This document shows, piece after piece, positions 25,489 to 35,107 of a DNA stretch of 64,000 nt (its first letter is position 1; every line of letters begins with the position of its first letter). Source of the stretch: Vibrio mediterranei (GTDB lineage Bacteria > Pseudomonadota > Gammaproteobacteria > Enterobacterales > Vibrionaceae); NCBI RefSeq assembly GCF_900088415.1, contig NZ_FLLQ01000002.1, forward strand, positions 620,001 through 684,000, read 5' to 3'. The position numbers were made by a program, and so were the translations under genes. Below the pieces are notes generated by a model that was given only the letters and a program-made list of their open reading frames with translations, had not been told where the DNA came from and searched no databases.

Positions 25489-27762
25489 ATGAATAGAAAT
25501 CAGCTTATTATTCCTATACTACTTACGCTGAGTGTCATCTCCGCTGGGAGCTACTGGGTTTATACGTTTGTAAATCATGCTCAGCAAGAGAAGATGGTTC
25601 ATGCTCAAGAAATCGCCTTTGATAAAGCTCGAGCTATAGAGCTTGAGTTAGCGCAAGCTTTATCTGTAACTAGGGTGCTTGCCTTATTGATATCTCAAGA
25701 CCAAGGTAACGTCGAGGATTTCGAGTTCTACGCCCAAGGGTTGATAGCTCAACATCCACTCGTTGATAATATTCAGCTTGCCCCGGACGGCATTGTCCAA
25801 CATATCTACCCGCTTAAGGGGCATGAAGCCGCCATTGGTCATAACTTACTACGGGATCCTGCAAGAAAAGTGGACGCACTACGTGCAATCTCAACCCGAA
25901 AATTAACCTTATCTGGTCCATTTCAACTCAAACAAGGTGGGGTAGCCGTAATTGGCAGGTTACCTATCTTTTCACCCCAACAAAAAGCATTCTGGGGCTT
26001 TGCATCAGCCTTAATCTACTTTGATACTATTTTGCTCAATGCGGGCCTGCCTTCAGCTGCTGATTCATACTATTCGTTCGATTTGTCCGCTATTGATACC
26101 ACAACAAGTCAAGTGAAAAGTATTGCAGGGATTAAACTCCCATCTTCTGACCCACAAGATGTGACAACAACCTCCACCATTACCCTGCCAAACCAACAAT
26201 GGCAATTAGCCATTACATTACCAACATCAAGATGGGAAAAGTTTTTCCCGATGGTGAGCTATCTTGTGATTATTTCTATCGGGATATGCTCCGGGTGGAT
26301 AACCTGGAAATATTTACAACTTCCAGTTCAATTACAACAAGCGGTAAAGAAAAAAACCAAACAGTTGGAAAATCTGTCATTTACCGACAGCGTGACTGGC
26401 ATTGGCAATCGTCGCTTCTTTATGAAGAAGTTAGTCGCGGCACAAGCTCACACGCAATCGACCTTAACTAAAGCGGTACTATTTATCGATCTCAATGACT
26501 TTAAGATCGTTAACGACAGATACGGACATCTATTTGGCGACAAGGTCCTTAAGCTTGTTTCTCAAAGACTCAAAGCCAATACCGCCCACTCTGATATTAC
26601 CGCCCGAGTGGGTGGAGACGAATTTGGTCAGCTACTGTTTGATATAAAAAGTCGTCAACACCTACAAGACTATATTGAAGGTGTCATTACCTCGCTGAAA
26701 GAGCCTATGAACATCTCTGGTATCCAAGTGACTATCTCAGCATCGGTTGGCGTCGCGCTTACCCCTGAACATGGTCGTCGCGCTACTGAGTTACTTAAGG
26801 CTGCGGATATCGCTATGTACCATGCCAAACAGGAAAAATCTGGGTATCAGTGCTGCTTTTATGACTCCAACATGGCGCTAAAATTTCGCCAAATCCCCGA
26901 CTTCAAGCGCGATTTTACTGAGGCACTTTTACACGAACAATTACGCCTCTATTACCAACCCATATACTGCTTACGCAGCCAACATATTGTGCACTACGAA
27001 GCTCTAGTTCGATGGCAGCACCCACAAAAAGGCTTGCTTCCACCCAGTGAATTTTTAGAACTCGCTGAACAGGTTAATTTGCTTGTTCAGCTCGAACAAT
27101 GGGTGCTAAACAAAGCATGCGCTGATATTGCAGAACACCGTGATCTGCATGCTCAGGAAGTGTGTGTCGCTATCAACATGAGCCCTGGTTTTGTGACAGA
27201 CTCTGATTTATTACAGCAAATTGATGATTTACTAGCGCTCTATGAACTTCCGACAAAAGCGATCAAACTAGAACTCACTGAGACCAGCGTACTGACAAAT
27301 CATGACATAGCAATGAAGACCCTCTCTGCATTAGGAGCAAAAGGTATTGAAGTGGCTTTGGATGATTTTGGAACCGGCTATAGCTCATTTTCATTGCTAC
27401 ATGAACTTCCTATTCATACTTTAAAGCTCGATAAGAGCTTTATCGACAAACTACTCATCGATAGTAAAGATTACTGCGTGGTTGCCAGTATTATCGAACT
27501 CGCACATAAGCTAAACCTTAACGTCATCGCCGAGGGTATTGAGACAAAAGAACAACAAGACAAGCTAAATTCGTTAGGGTGCGATTACGGACAAGGGTAT
27601 TATTTTTCTCTTCCTTTTCCTGCATTTAATACTGAATTACACCCTTCAAACTGCGAGCAACATGATTTGTGCGACAAACCTTGCATTCCGTCCCCTTCTC
27701 CTAAACAGCTAACCACGCCCATTCCTATATACACTGCCTTCAACAAAGCACAACGTAAGTAA
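25489..27762 (+). CDS. CHASE-like - GGDEF - EAL c-di-GMP enzyme
   Basis: 757 residues. Spans at ~7-28 and ~253-274 enclose a periplasmic CHASE-type sensor (LVDNIQLAPDGIVQHIYPLK, GHEAAIGHNLLRDPARKVDA). GGDEF domain ~295-460 with intact GGDEF at 375-379. The inhibitory RxxD site is lost (AHSD at the expected place). EAL domain ~475-725 with EAL at 504-506, ELTETSVL, DDFGTGYSSF, KLDKSFID and IAEGIET, all consistent with an active phosphodiesterase. Either activity could dominate. Same orientation as the Cache-PAS-DUF294 gene, with a 59-bp gap, so possibly co-transcribed. Confidence 0.92.
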   Translation: MNRNQLIIPILLTLSVISAGSYWVYTFVNHAQQEKMVHAQEIAFDKARAIELELAQALSVTRVLALLISQDQGNVEDFEFYAQGLIAQHPLVDNIQLAPDGIVQHIYPLKGHEAAIGHNLLRDPARKVDALRAISTRKLTLSGPFQLKQGGVAVIGRLPIFSPQQKAFWGFASALIYFDTILLNAGLPSAADSYYSFDLSAIDTTTSQVKSIAGIKLPSSDPQDVTTTSTITLPNQQWQLAITLPTSRWEKFFPMVSYLVIISIGICSGWITWKYLQLPVQLQQAVKKKTKQLENLSFTDSVTGIGNRRFFMKKLVAAQAHTQSTLTKAVLFIDLNDFKIVNDRYGHLFGDKVLKLVSQRLKANTAHSDITARVGGDEFGQLLFDIKSRQHLQDYIEGVITSLKEPMNISGIQVTISASVGVALTPEHGRRATELLKAADIAMYHAKQEKSGYQCCFYDSNMALKFRQIPDFKRDFTEALLHEQLRLYYQPIYCLRSQHIVHYEALVRWQHPQKGLLPPSEFLELAEQVNLLVQLEQWVLNKACADIAEHRDLHAQEVCVAINMSPGFVTDSDLLQQIDDLLALYELPTKAIKLELTETSVLTNHDIAMKTLSALGAKGIEVALDDFGTGYSSFSLLHELPIHTLKLDKSFIDKLLIDSKDYCVVASIIELAHKLNLNVIAEGIETKEQQDKLNSLGCDYGQGYYFSLPFPAFNTELHPSNCEQHDLCDKPCIPSPSPKQLTTPIPIYTAFNKAQRK

Positions 27763-27936
27763 ACACTAGACGATAGGAAGACCTGTTAACGGGTTACCGC
27801 GAGCCCTTATAATGAAAAAACTTCTGAACTCCGCTGATCAATATGCTAGGATGGCCGACTTTTTATGACGCAGCTCACATTTTGCTCAGCAAAAATCGCG
27901 TCCAAATCCACATTGCTCGCTTAATCGCAGCATATA

Positions 27937-29547
27937 GTGAATAGTGATTATTTAATGCTAAATTCTAATACTGTTGAATCTACTTCAGCAGCTTCAAACT
28001 CAGCGTACGATGCTATCCATCCACCTGAACGACTGAGACAGCTCGCAGCCAAACTGGAAATGAACAATCCAGTGTTTTGGATTAGCGGCTCTTTTCTTAC
28101 CCTATTTGTTCTACTTGCCCTTACCCATCCTGTTACTCTTTCTTCTCTGGTCGATTCTGGTTTCCAGCTAGCAACTCGTTATTTTGGTGCATTTTGGCAA
28201 ATTTTGTTGTTAGCCAACTTCGTTATTGGCCTTGCACTCTGTTTTGGTCGTACCGGTGATGTTCGCTTAGGAGGTCTCAATACTCCTGATGTAACGAATT
28301 TCAAATGGCTATCGATAGTATTGTGTACACTGCTCGCAGGTGGCGGCGTGTTCTGGGCTGCTGCTGAGCCAATCGCACACTTTGTTTCACCTCCACCTTT
28401 ATTTGGCTCTCAAGATGCCAAAACCAATGCCATCAACGCACTTTCTCAGTCTTTTGTTCATTGGGGTTTCTTAGCTTGGGCTGTTCTAGGTTGTTTATCT
28501 TCCATCGTGTTGATGCATCTGCATTACGACAAAGGCTTACCTCTAAAACCGAGAACCTTGCTATATCCGCTACTTGGGGAAAAAGCTATTAAAGGCGGAA
28601 TCGGCAACACGGTAGATGCACTGAGTATTATCGCTGTTGCCGCCGGCACAATTGGTCCTATTGGTTTTCTGGGGCTGCAAATCAGCTATGCCATGCAAGA
28701 GTTGTTTGGCACTACGGACACCTTCATAACCCAAGCCATAGTAGTGGTCGTTGCGATGGTATTTTATACCCTCTCGGCATTAAGCGGAGTCAATCGCGGT
28801 ATCCAGTTGGTGAGTCGCTATAACATTATTCTTACCGTGGCTCTTATCGTGTTTATTCTTTTTGCTGGTCCCACTGGCTTTATTATCGATAGCTATGTTC
28901 AAGGTTTAGGTCAAATGATTGACCAATTTGTTCCAATGGCACTGTATCGAGGAAACCCTGAGTGGTTAGGTTGGTGGACCGTGTTCTTTTGGGGTTGGTT
29001 TATTGGCTATGCTCCGATGATGGCGATTTTTATTGCCCGCATTTCCCGTGGCCGCACTATCCGCCAATTAGTACTTGCCATTAGTATCGCCGCACCACTA
29101 GTAACTTGCTTTTGGTTTACCATCGTCGGTGGTTCTGGGCTTGCCTTTGAATTGGAAAATCCTGGTGTGATTCAAGCAGGCTTTGAGGGATTCAATATGC
29201 CAGGAGCACTTTTAGCGATTACACAACAGTTGCCATTCCCGACGCTGATCTCCATTTTATTTTTGATTCTCACCACAACTTTTATTGTCACCACGGGTGA
29301 CTCGATGACTTACACCATCACCATGGTGATCAGTGGAGACAAAGAACCAAACGCGACGATTCGTGCTTTCTGGGGAATCATTATGGGTGCCGTTGCCATT
29401 GTTCTGATTTCGTTAGGCAGCGGCGGGATCTCTGCCTTACAGTCATTTATTGTTATCACGGCAGTGCCAGCCTCCTTCATTATTGCGCCGAGTCTTTGGT
29501 ATGCACCAAAAATTGCCAATCAGATGGCAAATCAGCAACGACTTTGA
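27937..29547 (+). CDS. BCCT family transporter
   Basis: 536 residues with 12 membrane spans. Family features include FWAAAEPIAHFVSPPP in the first half and TVFFWGWFIGYAPMMAIFIA with RISRGRTIRQ in the second. BCCT carriers take up betaine, choline, carnitine or related trimethylammonium compounds; the substrate is not decided by sequence alone. The start may be GTG 27937 or ATG 27955; neither has a strong ribosome site. A terminator follows at 29585. Confidence 0.9.
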   Translation: MNSDYLMLNSNTVESTSAASNSAYDAIHPPERLRQLAAKLEMNNPVFWISGSFLTLFVLLALTHPVTLSSLVDSGFQLATRYFGAFWQILLLANFVIGLALCFGRTGDVRLGGLNTPDVTNFKWLSIVLCTLLAGGGVFWAAAEPIAHFVSPPPLFGSQDAKTNAINALSQSFVHWGFLAWAVLGCLSSIVLMHLHYDKGLPLKPRTLLYPLLGEKAIKGGIGNTVDALSIIAVAAGTIGPIGFLGLQISYAMQELFGTTDTFITQAIVVVVAMVFYTLSALSGVNRGIQLVSRYNIILTVALIVFILFAGPTGFIIDSYVQGLGQMIDQFVPMALYRGNPEWLGWWTVFFWGWFIGYAPMMAIFIARISRGRTIRQLVLAISIAAPLVTCFWFTIVGGSGLAFELENPGVIQAGFEGFNMPGALLAITQQLPFPTLISILFLILTTTFIVTTGDSMTYTITMVISGDKEPNATIRAFWGIIMGAVAIVLISLGSGGISALQSFIVITAVPASFIIAPSLWYAPKIANQMANQQRL

Positions 29548-29584
29548 CGCTATAACAAAGTCACTAGTAAGCTAAAACGATTTC

Positions 29585-29614
29585 ACGGCAAGCACTTTAC
29601 GCTTGCCGTTTTTC
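29585..29614 (+). terminator. Terminator after BCCT gene
   Basis: ACGGCAAGC (29585-29593) pairs with GCTTGCCGT (29601-29609), followed by TTTTC. The remaining 350 bp to the next gene show no further structure I can name; they are AT-rich up to about 29840 and then contain a C-rich stretch (about 29860-29915) in the presumed 5' UTR of the DUF3332 gene. Confidence 0.88.
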
Positions 29615-29960
29615 ATTTCACTTATCTGTATTCCGCACTCCCTATTCATTACAAATATTTGCCCCCACTTTTGATACATTTCATCATTAGATACATCAGA
29701 GTTATGTCAACTTGTTTCACCTTATTACACCGCGTTCAACAGCATTCCATTAGTCTTTGTTAAATATGGAAAAATTTACCGGCTGTCTTTATTAACCGTC
29801 ACTTAAACGTCTTTTAACTCAAACACATTTATCAGATACCTCCACCGCTTTAGGCTGCGCCCCCTCCGTTGCCAAAGGCTTGTTTAGGTTCTTGTCTAAC
29901 CCCCTAGCACCTAAACATCTTTGGTAACGACCAATTTATTATTACTGCTTAGGGCTTGTT

Positions 29961-30491
29961 ATGAATACCAAAACTAAAATCGCATTTCTTCTCGCTTCAG
30001 CGCTGACACTCAGTGGCTGTGTCGGTAGTAATGCTGTGACCGAAAAACTGATGGGCTTCAACGTTAAAGTCGTGGATAACCGTTACGCACGTGCAGGCGT
30101 TAACTTCCTGCTATCTCCTGTCTATGGTTTTACGCTAGTGGCTGACTTGTTCGTTGTGAACTCCATCGAATTCTGGTCTGGTACCAATCCAATTAACGGT
30201 AAGCCTCATGTGTTTGATACAAAGACAGAGACCTATTTAGAAGTGAATGACAAGGTGGATTCTAGTCTGCACGATGCACCGATTGATCCACTGACCATGA
30301 GCACGCCTAACTCAGGCACCATTCGTTACCTCGATGAAAATACGATTGAAATGGAAGTGACCTTGGCGGATGGTCAGCAATCGAAAGTGATAGGTGTAAA
30401 AGAAGGCGACAAGATCAGTTACTACATTGATGACCAACTAGTGTCTCAAACAACGCTTGATGCGCTAGAGCATGAGTTCTCAGAATCGTAG
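29961..30491 (+). CDS. DUF3332 lipoprotein, copy 1
   Basis: 176 residues. Lipoprotein signal MNTKTKIAFLLASALTLSGC with the lipobox LSGC. The DUF3332 core follows: VVDNRYARAGVNFLLSPVYG, then LVADLFVVNSIEFWSGTNPI. Function unknown; the family is common in Vibrio. A close paralogue lies at 41969-42469 on the other strand. Confidence 0.83.
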   Translation: MNTKTKIAFLLASALTLSGCVGSNAVTEKLMGFNVKVVDNRYARAGVNFLLSPVYGFTLVADLFVVNSIEFWSGTNPINGKPHVFDTKTETYLEVNDKVDSSLHDAPIDPLTMSTPNSGTIRYLDENTIEMEVTLADGQQSKVIGVKEGDKISYYIDDQLVSQTTLDALEHEFSES

Positions 30492-30566
30492 GAAATAATC
30501 TCTACCTTTCCTATAGTTAACTAAGTAACCATGGAAGGTTACCTACTTTAACTCACGGCAAATTCT

Positions 30567-31478
30567 ATGACTCAATACAGTGACAAGATTGATTTAAACC
30601 TTTTTCGAACTTTTGCTACCGTGTACAAACATGACTCGATTAGTCGTGCAGCAGAAGAGCTCAACGTCACTCCAGCATCAGTAAGCCAATCAATCAAAAA
30701 GCTTTCCACTGAACTCAACACCTCGCTATTTATGCGTCGAGGCCGCGGTATAACTCCAACCCTACAAGCGCATCATTTAATAGAACGCATTGCCCCTCTG
30801 CTTCATGAATTCGATGTGATTACCAATGACTGCCTTTATGGTGTTCACCAATCAACACCACGAAAGGTGGTGGTGCAAGCACCTGAACCCATCATATTTG
30901 AGCACATAAAAAGCACAGAGCTTGCCAATCACACTGAAACTCGTTTTCGTCTCGAATGGTTGGATATCCTTTATAGTAATAGCGATAGCTACGAGACTTT
31001 AAAATTCAAACACGCCGATGCCATCATAGATATTTTCCAGCTCGCTGAACCGAACATTTGCAACGACCTATTATTTGAGGATGAAATTGTGGTGATCGCG
31101 TCGAAAAACCATCCACGAGTAGGCTCCACCATCTCACCAGAGCAGTTTGCCGAAGAGTCGCACATCATATTGAATTACCAATTTGGAGAGTCTTCGCTGT
31201 TTGAAATGCTATATAACTCACCGCCACCCAAACGACGTATCTTGAGCACGCAAACCTCTTTAACGTCCATGCTGTCGCTTACTTCAGAAAGTGAAGCACT
31301 GTGCCTCTGTACCAGACGATTCGCTGAGCAGCATGCGACTCGGCTACCCATCAAGATCTTGCCATTTCCGGGTCCGGTAGAACCTGTCAAATTCTGGCTT
31401 ATCTACCCAGCCCAAAGCCGAGATTCACACGCGATAAAATGGCTTCACTCCACACTGGTTGATTGGATAAAGCAGTAA
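30567..31478 (+). CDS. LysR family transcriptional regulator
   Basis: 303 residues. N-terminal helix-turn-helix: LFRTFATVYKHDSISRAAEE, LNVTPASVSQSIKKLSTELN, TSLFMRRGRGITPT. The C-terminal substrate domain is typical (LLFEDEIVVIASKNHPRVGS). It lies 75 bp after the DUF3332 gene on the same strand and converges with uhpC. Its target is not evident. Confidence 0.9.
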   Translation: MTQYSDKIDLNLFRTFATVYKHDSISRAAEELNVTPASVSQSIKKLSTELNTSLFMRRGRGITPTLQAHHLIERIAPLLHEFDVITNDCLYGVHQSTPRKVVVQAPEPIIFEHIKSTELANHTETRFRLEWLDILYSNSDSYETLKFKHADAIIDIFQLAEPNICNDLLFEDEIVVIASKNHPRVGSTISPEQFAEESHIILNYQFGESSLFEMLYNSPPPKRRILSTQTSLTSMLSLTSESEALCLCTRRFAEQHATRLPIKILPFPGPVEPVKFWLIYPAQSRDSHAIKWLHSTLVDWIKQ

Positions 31479-31503
31479 TGAGCTCTGGTCATCAAACGGT
31501 GAG

Positions 31504-32814
31504 TTAACGCTGACTGAATTGTGCTTGTAAAAAGGGTAACAACAAAAGGCCGATGACAGCCGAACAGACCGATATCACCACAAAGAACCCAGTCCAATGG
31601 AACTGCTCTAATACCATCGCAAGTGGGTAGCCAGCAAGAGCTGCGCCCATATAGGCAAACAGTCCAACAAATCCTGTAGCCGCACCTGCTGAGTCTTTAT
31701 GTGAACACTCAGCCGCCGCCATACCAATGAGCATCTGCGGTCCAAATACAAAGAAACCAATGGCAAAAAAACCAGCAGACTGAAACACAAAGTTGGTTAA
31801 TGGCATTAACCAGAGCGCGGCAACAGACAGGAAAATCCCCATTGCGAAAATCAGGTTCATTGGTCCACGATTACCGCCAAATAGCTTGTCTGAGCCCCAG
31901 CCAGCTACTAAAGACCCCACAAAGCCGCCGACTTCAAACAAAGATACTGATGCATTGGCGTTGATTAAACTGTAATGATGCTGCTCAGTCAGATACAAGT
32001 TACCCCAGTCATTGATCGCCGTGCGCACGATGTAAACCAATACGTAGCTAAAAGCGAGCAACCAGATGTATTTATTGTTGAGAACATACGACCAGAGAAT
32101 CTGCTTCGGCTTCAGCCCTACTCCGTCGTTTTCTTGAGCCAATTCTAACTTATCATTGCGCCATTGGCCTACGGTAGGCAATCCCATTGACGTGGGTTTA
32201 TCACGCAGTCGCCAACAGAGAAATAAACCTATCAGCACGCTTATTACGCCCGGAATAATAAACCCCTCACGCCAACTATAATGAAAGGTTAGAAAGCCCA
32301 CCAGCAAGGGAATCATCGCACCACCGACATTATGTGCCGTATTCCAAAGCGACCAGAAAAATCCTCTTTCGGTTCTGGAGTACCAGGTGGTCAAAAGCTT
32401 GGAACAGGACGGCCAGCCCCAACCTTGGAACCAAGCATTAAGAATCCATAAACTCGCGAGAACAAACAGCGAACTCGACAAACCAAAGACAATGTTTACC
32501 ACTCCACTGGCAATAAGCCCGATACCCATAAAGTAACGAGGGTTGGAACGGTCTGAAATAATACCTGAGACAAATTTTGATAGCCCATACATCAAATAGA
32601 ACATGGTGCCCATCATGCCGATGTCTCCCTTGTCTAAACCAAGGTCGGCAATAAGTGCAGGCGCGGTGTAATTGAAGGTTTTTCGGGTGAGATAAAAACC
32701 GGCATAGCCGAGATACATTCCCAGCATGATGTGAAAACGCCAGTACCGATAGCGAGTATCGACACTCGCGCTCTCTTGATGTTTCATCTGTTGTTCTGCT
32801 ACTTTGACTGTCAT
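31504..32814 (-). CDS. uhpC: UhpC, sugar-phosphate sensor of the Uhp system (MFS)
   Basis: 436 residues, 12 spans, strongly like UhpC: YLTRKTFNYTAPALIADLGL, SKFVSGIISDRSNPRYFMGI, INDWGNLYLTEQ, GPQMLIGMAAAECSHKDSAG. In E. coli, UhpC is a transporter homologue that senses external glucose 6-phosphate and signals through UhpB. It is the last gene of uhpABC, 11 bp after uhpB. UhpC is told from UhpT by position and by closer similarity to the known sensor. Confidence 0.92.
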   Translation of the reverse strand: MTVKVAEQQMKHQESASVDTRYRYWRFHIMLGMYLGYAGFYLTRKTFNYTAPALIADLGLDKGDIGMMGTMFYLMYGLSKFVSGIISDRSNPRYFMGIGLIASGVVNIVFGLSSSLFVLASLWILNAWFQGWGWPSCSKLLTTWYSRTERGFFWSLWNTAHNVGGAMIPLLVGFLTFHYSWREGFIIPGVISVLIGLFLCWRLRDKPTSMGLPTVGQWRNDKLELAQENDGVGLKPKQILWSYVLNNKYIWLLAFSYVLVYIVRTAINDWGNLYLTEQHHYSLINANASVSLFEVGGFVGSLVAGWGSDKLFGGNRGPMNLIFAMGIFLSVAALWLMPLTNFVFQSAGFFAIGFFVFGPQMLIGMAAAECSHKDSAGAATGFVGLFAYMGAALAGYPLAMVLEQFHWTGFFVVISVCSAVIGLLLLPFLQAQFSQR

Positions 32815-32825
32815 GAACTACCCCG

Positions 32826-34337
32826 CTACACCAATGGAAGTCGTGCATCAATTTCGGTGCCACGTTGTGTTTCATCTCCGTCAACAACGCTGCGAATCTC
32901 AAACTGGCCACCTAACGCTTGAACACGCTCTTTCATGCCTTTAAGGCCAAACCCTTTTTGGCTATCTTGAAGCGGAAAGCCAATACCATCATCAGCAATC
33001 TTTAGCGTGATTGTCGCATCAATGACGAGCTCTATTCGCACCTGTTTGGCTTGAGCGTATTTGAGAATGTTATTCAGCGCTTCTTGGCATAAACGGAACA
33101 AAGTCACCTCCATCATATCCGAGAGCACTCGCTGGCTAACATTGTCGACAGTAAACTCAACTTCAATACCAAGCTGTTCAAACTCCATCTCACGCACCAT
33201 TTGCTGAATGGCGGAGATCACGTCTAAATCATCCAAGGTTTTTGGTCTTAATCGAGTAAGCAGCCCTTTTGTGGTGTCATAGACATTCAGAGACAAGGAT
33301 TCAATGGTATCAGCGCAACCAATGCTCAAATCAGGATTGTTGACGCGCTTAATAATGCTCGCTTGCGTTCGAATAGCAGTGATATTCTGACCAATTTCAT
33401 CATGCAGTTCGCGAGCAATGTCCTTACGCACCGACTCTTCCGCTTGCACCAACTGTTTCGCTAAGTGCTTGTTGCGAGTAAGTTCAGAGCGAAGCTGATG
33501 GTTTAAATCGCGCTGTCTCTGCACCGCCATTCCCAGCAATATTCCCGTTAATGATTGAGCACTTATTGATAACAGTAGGTCCGTGACTTCCAGCTGTGAC
33601 ACCCCACTACGCGCCGCTATTAATGCACAACTATTAAGAAGCGTACCTAGCAGAGCACCCTGCCATCCATAACGAAACGCAAGCAAGATGATGGGTATTG
33701 CCAAACAAAACGGAGCAAAGCGCCTAAGCTCGTCAGGCAGCCCGACTTGCAGAGAAATGCTCACCGCAAACAGTGCAATGAACAGCAAAATGGGCTTATA
33801 GTGAAATTCGATTGGTTGATGGATGAGGTTAGATGTCAAAGGTCGCCACGTACTTTGAAATAGGTAATTCCAAATGAGGTAACAGCTCGGCACCAGCATA
33901 AGCCCCGCCGTAATACTCACCAAACCGACGAAACTCAGAGAGTCACTATGACTGCCGACAGCAAGCATATTAATCAGTGCGCAGGCAACAATCGCTGCGG
34001 CTTGAATAAGTAATCGTCGCCACTGAGCACCTTGATAATAACGCTCAGCAACCAAGGCAACAGGAATACTTAGCGCACTAGCAACCAAAATGGCCGACCA
34101 CTGAGGCTGCGCAAGCAAAATAGCCAGAGAGATGGTTAAGCACCACTCAGCAGCATAAACGGCACCCCAGTATTTTTTAGCGGCATGCAGGGTAATCCCA
34201 AGCCTAAGAGCGAACGGGAAAAACAGAATTGCCAACTCAGCGTCGTTAACGAAGTAATAGGAAATCACCCATAAACAAAACCAACTGCACAGGGTTATCA
34301 GCCATGCACTGGCGCTGGCAACGAGGTAAGTTCGCAT
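32826..34337 (-). CDS. uhpB: UhpB, membrane histidine kinase
   Basis: 503 residues. About eight hydrophobic segments in residues 1-270, then the HisKA_3 box EESVRKDIARELHDEIGQNI with the phosphorylated His, and the ATPase domain EALNNILKYAQAKQVRIELV, DDGIGFPLQDS, GFGLKGMKERVQALGG. This is the NarL/UhpB class of kinase. Its ATG overlaps the uhpA stop as TAATG. It relays the UhpC signal to UhpA. Confidence 0.93.
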   Translation of the reverse strand: MRTYLVASASAWLITLCSWFCLWVISYYFVNDAELAILFFPFALRLGITLHAAKKYWGAVYAAEWCLTISLAILLAQPQWSAILVASALSIPVALVAERYYQGAQWRRLLIQAAAIVACALINMLAVGSHSDSLSFVGLVSITAGLMLVPSCYLIWNYLFQSTWRPLTSNLIHQPIEFHYKPILLFIALFAVSISLQVGLPDELRRFAPFCLAIPIILLAFRYGWQGALLGTLLNSCALIAARSGVSQLEVTDLLLSISAQSLTGILLGMAVQRQRDLNHQLRSELTRNKHLAKQLVQAEESVRKDIARELHDEIGQNITAIRTQASIIKRVNNPDLSIGCADTIESLSLNVYDTTKGLLTRLRPKTLDDLDVISAIQQMVREMEFEQLGIEVEFTVDNVSQRVLSDMMEVTLFRLCQEALNNILKYAQAKQVRIELVIDATITLKIADDGIGFPLQDSQKGFGLKGMKERVQALGGQFEIRSVVDGDETQRGTEIDARLPLV

Positions 34338-34948
34338 TACAACGTCGCTTCTGCCCTAAACAACTTGGCAAGTTCCACATTGTTTTTGACAGCAAGTTTA
34401 TCCAGTGCATTAGCACGATGGACATGAACGGTTTTGTGACTTAATCCAAGTTCGGCCGCTACCGCCTTCACATCGAGTCCCGTCGCCAAGAGCTCTGACA
34501 CTTCATATTCACGTTTAGTAAGTCGAGATAAGGCTTGTTGGAACGGTCTTGGAGAAGCAAGTTTCATGGCAATATCCGGGGTAAGATAGCAACCACCGTT
34601 GGCACTGGTTCGCACAGCTTGAATCAGTTCATCAGGACTGCAACGTTTGGTCAAATAACCAAGTGCACCTAATTCCAATGCCTTTTCCACCATAGCAGGA
34701 GAGTCATGCACACTGAGCATCACACAGGCAATGCCCTTGGGCATCGACTCTAGTAACGCGAGACCACTTTCGTCCGGCATCGAGATATCCAGAATACATA
34801 CCTGCACACCACTGCCCGGCAGCCCTCTTTTAGCTTCTTCAACCGAGCTAAACTCACCGACTACATTAATGTCTTCCTCTAGATTGAGTAATTGAGCAAA
34901 CCCAGAACGTACGATGATGTGGTCATCCACTAAAACAACATTGATCAT
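34337..34948 (-). CDS. uhpA: UhpA, response regulator
   Basis: 203 residues from ATG 34948 ([20 protein letters not shown]). Receiver with acidic pocket DD, phosphorylated Asp in [13 protein letters not shown], and K in YLTKRC; then a LuxR-type helix-turn-helix ([39 protein letters not shown]). Upstream in-frame codons to 35014 do not fit a receiver start. UhpA activates uhpT. A terminator separates it from uhpT. Confidence 0.94.
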   Translation of the reverse strand: MINVVLVDDHIIVRSGFAQLLNLEEDINVVGEFSSVEEAKRGLPGSGVQVCILDISMPDESGLALLESMPKGIACVMLSVHDSPAMVEKALELGALGYLTKRCSPDELIQAVRTSANGGCYLTPDIAMKLASPRPFQQALSRLTKREYEVSELLATGLDVKAVAAELGLSHKTVHVHRANALDKLAVKNNVELAKLFRAEATL

Positions 34949-35030
34949 GATGAAGTACCGACTAGAGAAAGGCGAAAAATGGGGTAACTTAACGCCGACG
35001 CATCGATTAAGCAAATAGCGTTTGGTTCTA

Positions 35031-35097
35031 AAAAAAGCGCTATCTATGATTCCAATGGCTCAGGCAAACCAAATGCGAAATCGTAGACAGCGCTTTT
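35031..35097 (-). terminator. Terminator between uhpT and uhpA
   Basis: On the minus strand AAAAGCGCTGTCTACGATT pairs with AATCATAGATAGCGCTTTT across a 27-nt loop, with one wobble pair and one mismatch, followed by TTT. It ends the uhpT message, so uhpABC probably uses its own promoter in 34949-35030. Confidence 0.75.
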
Positions 35098-35107
35098 CAG
35101 GGGTATA

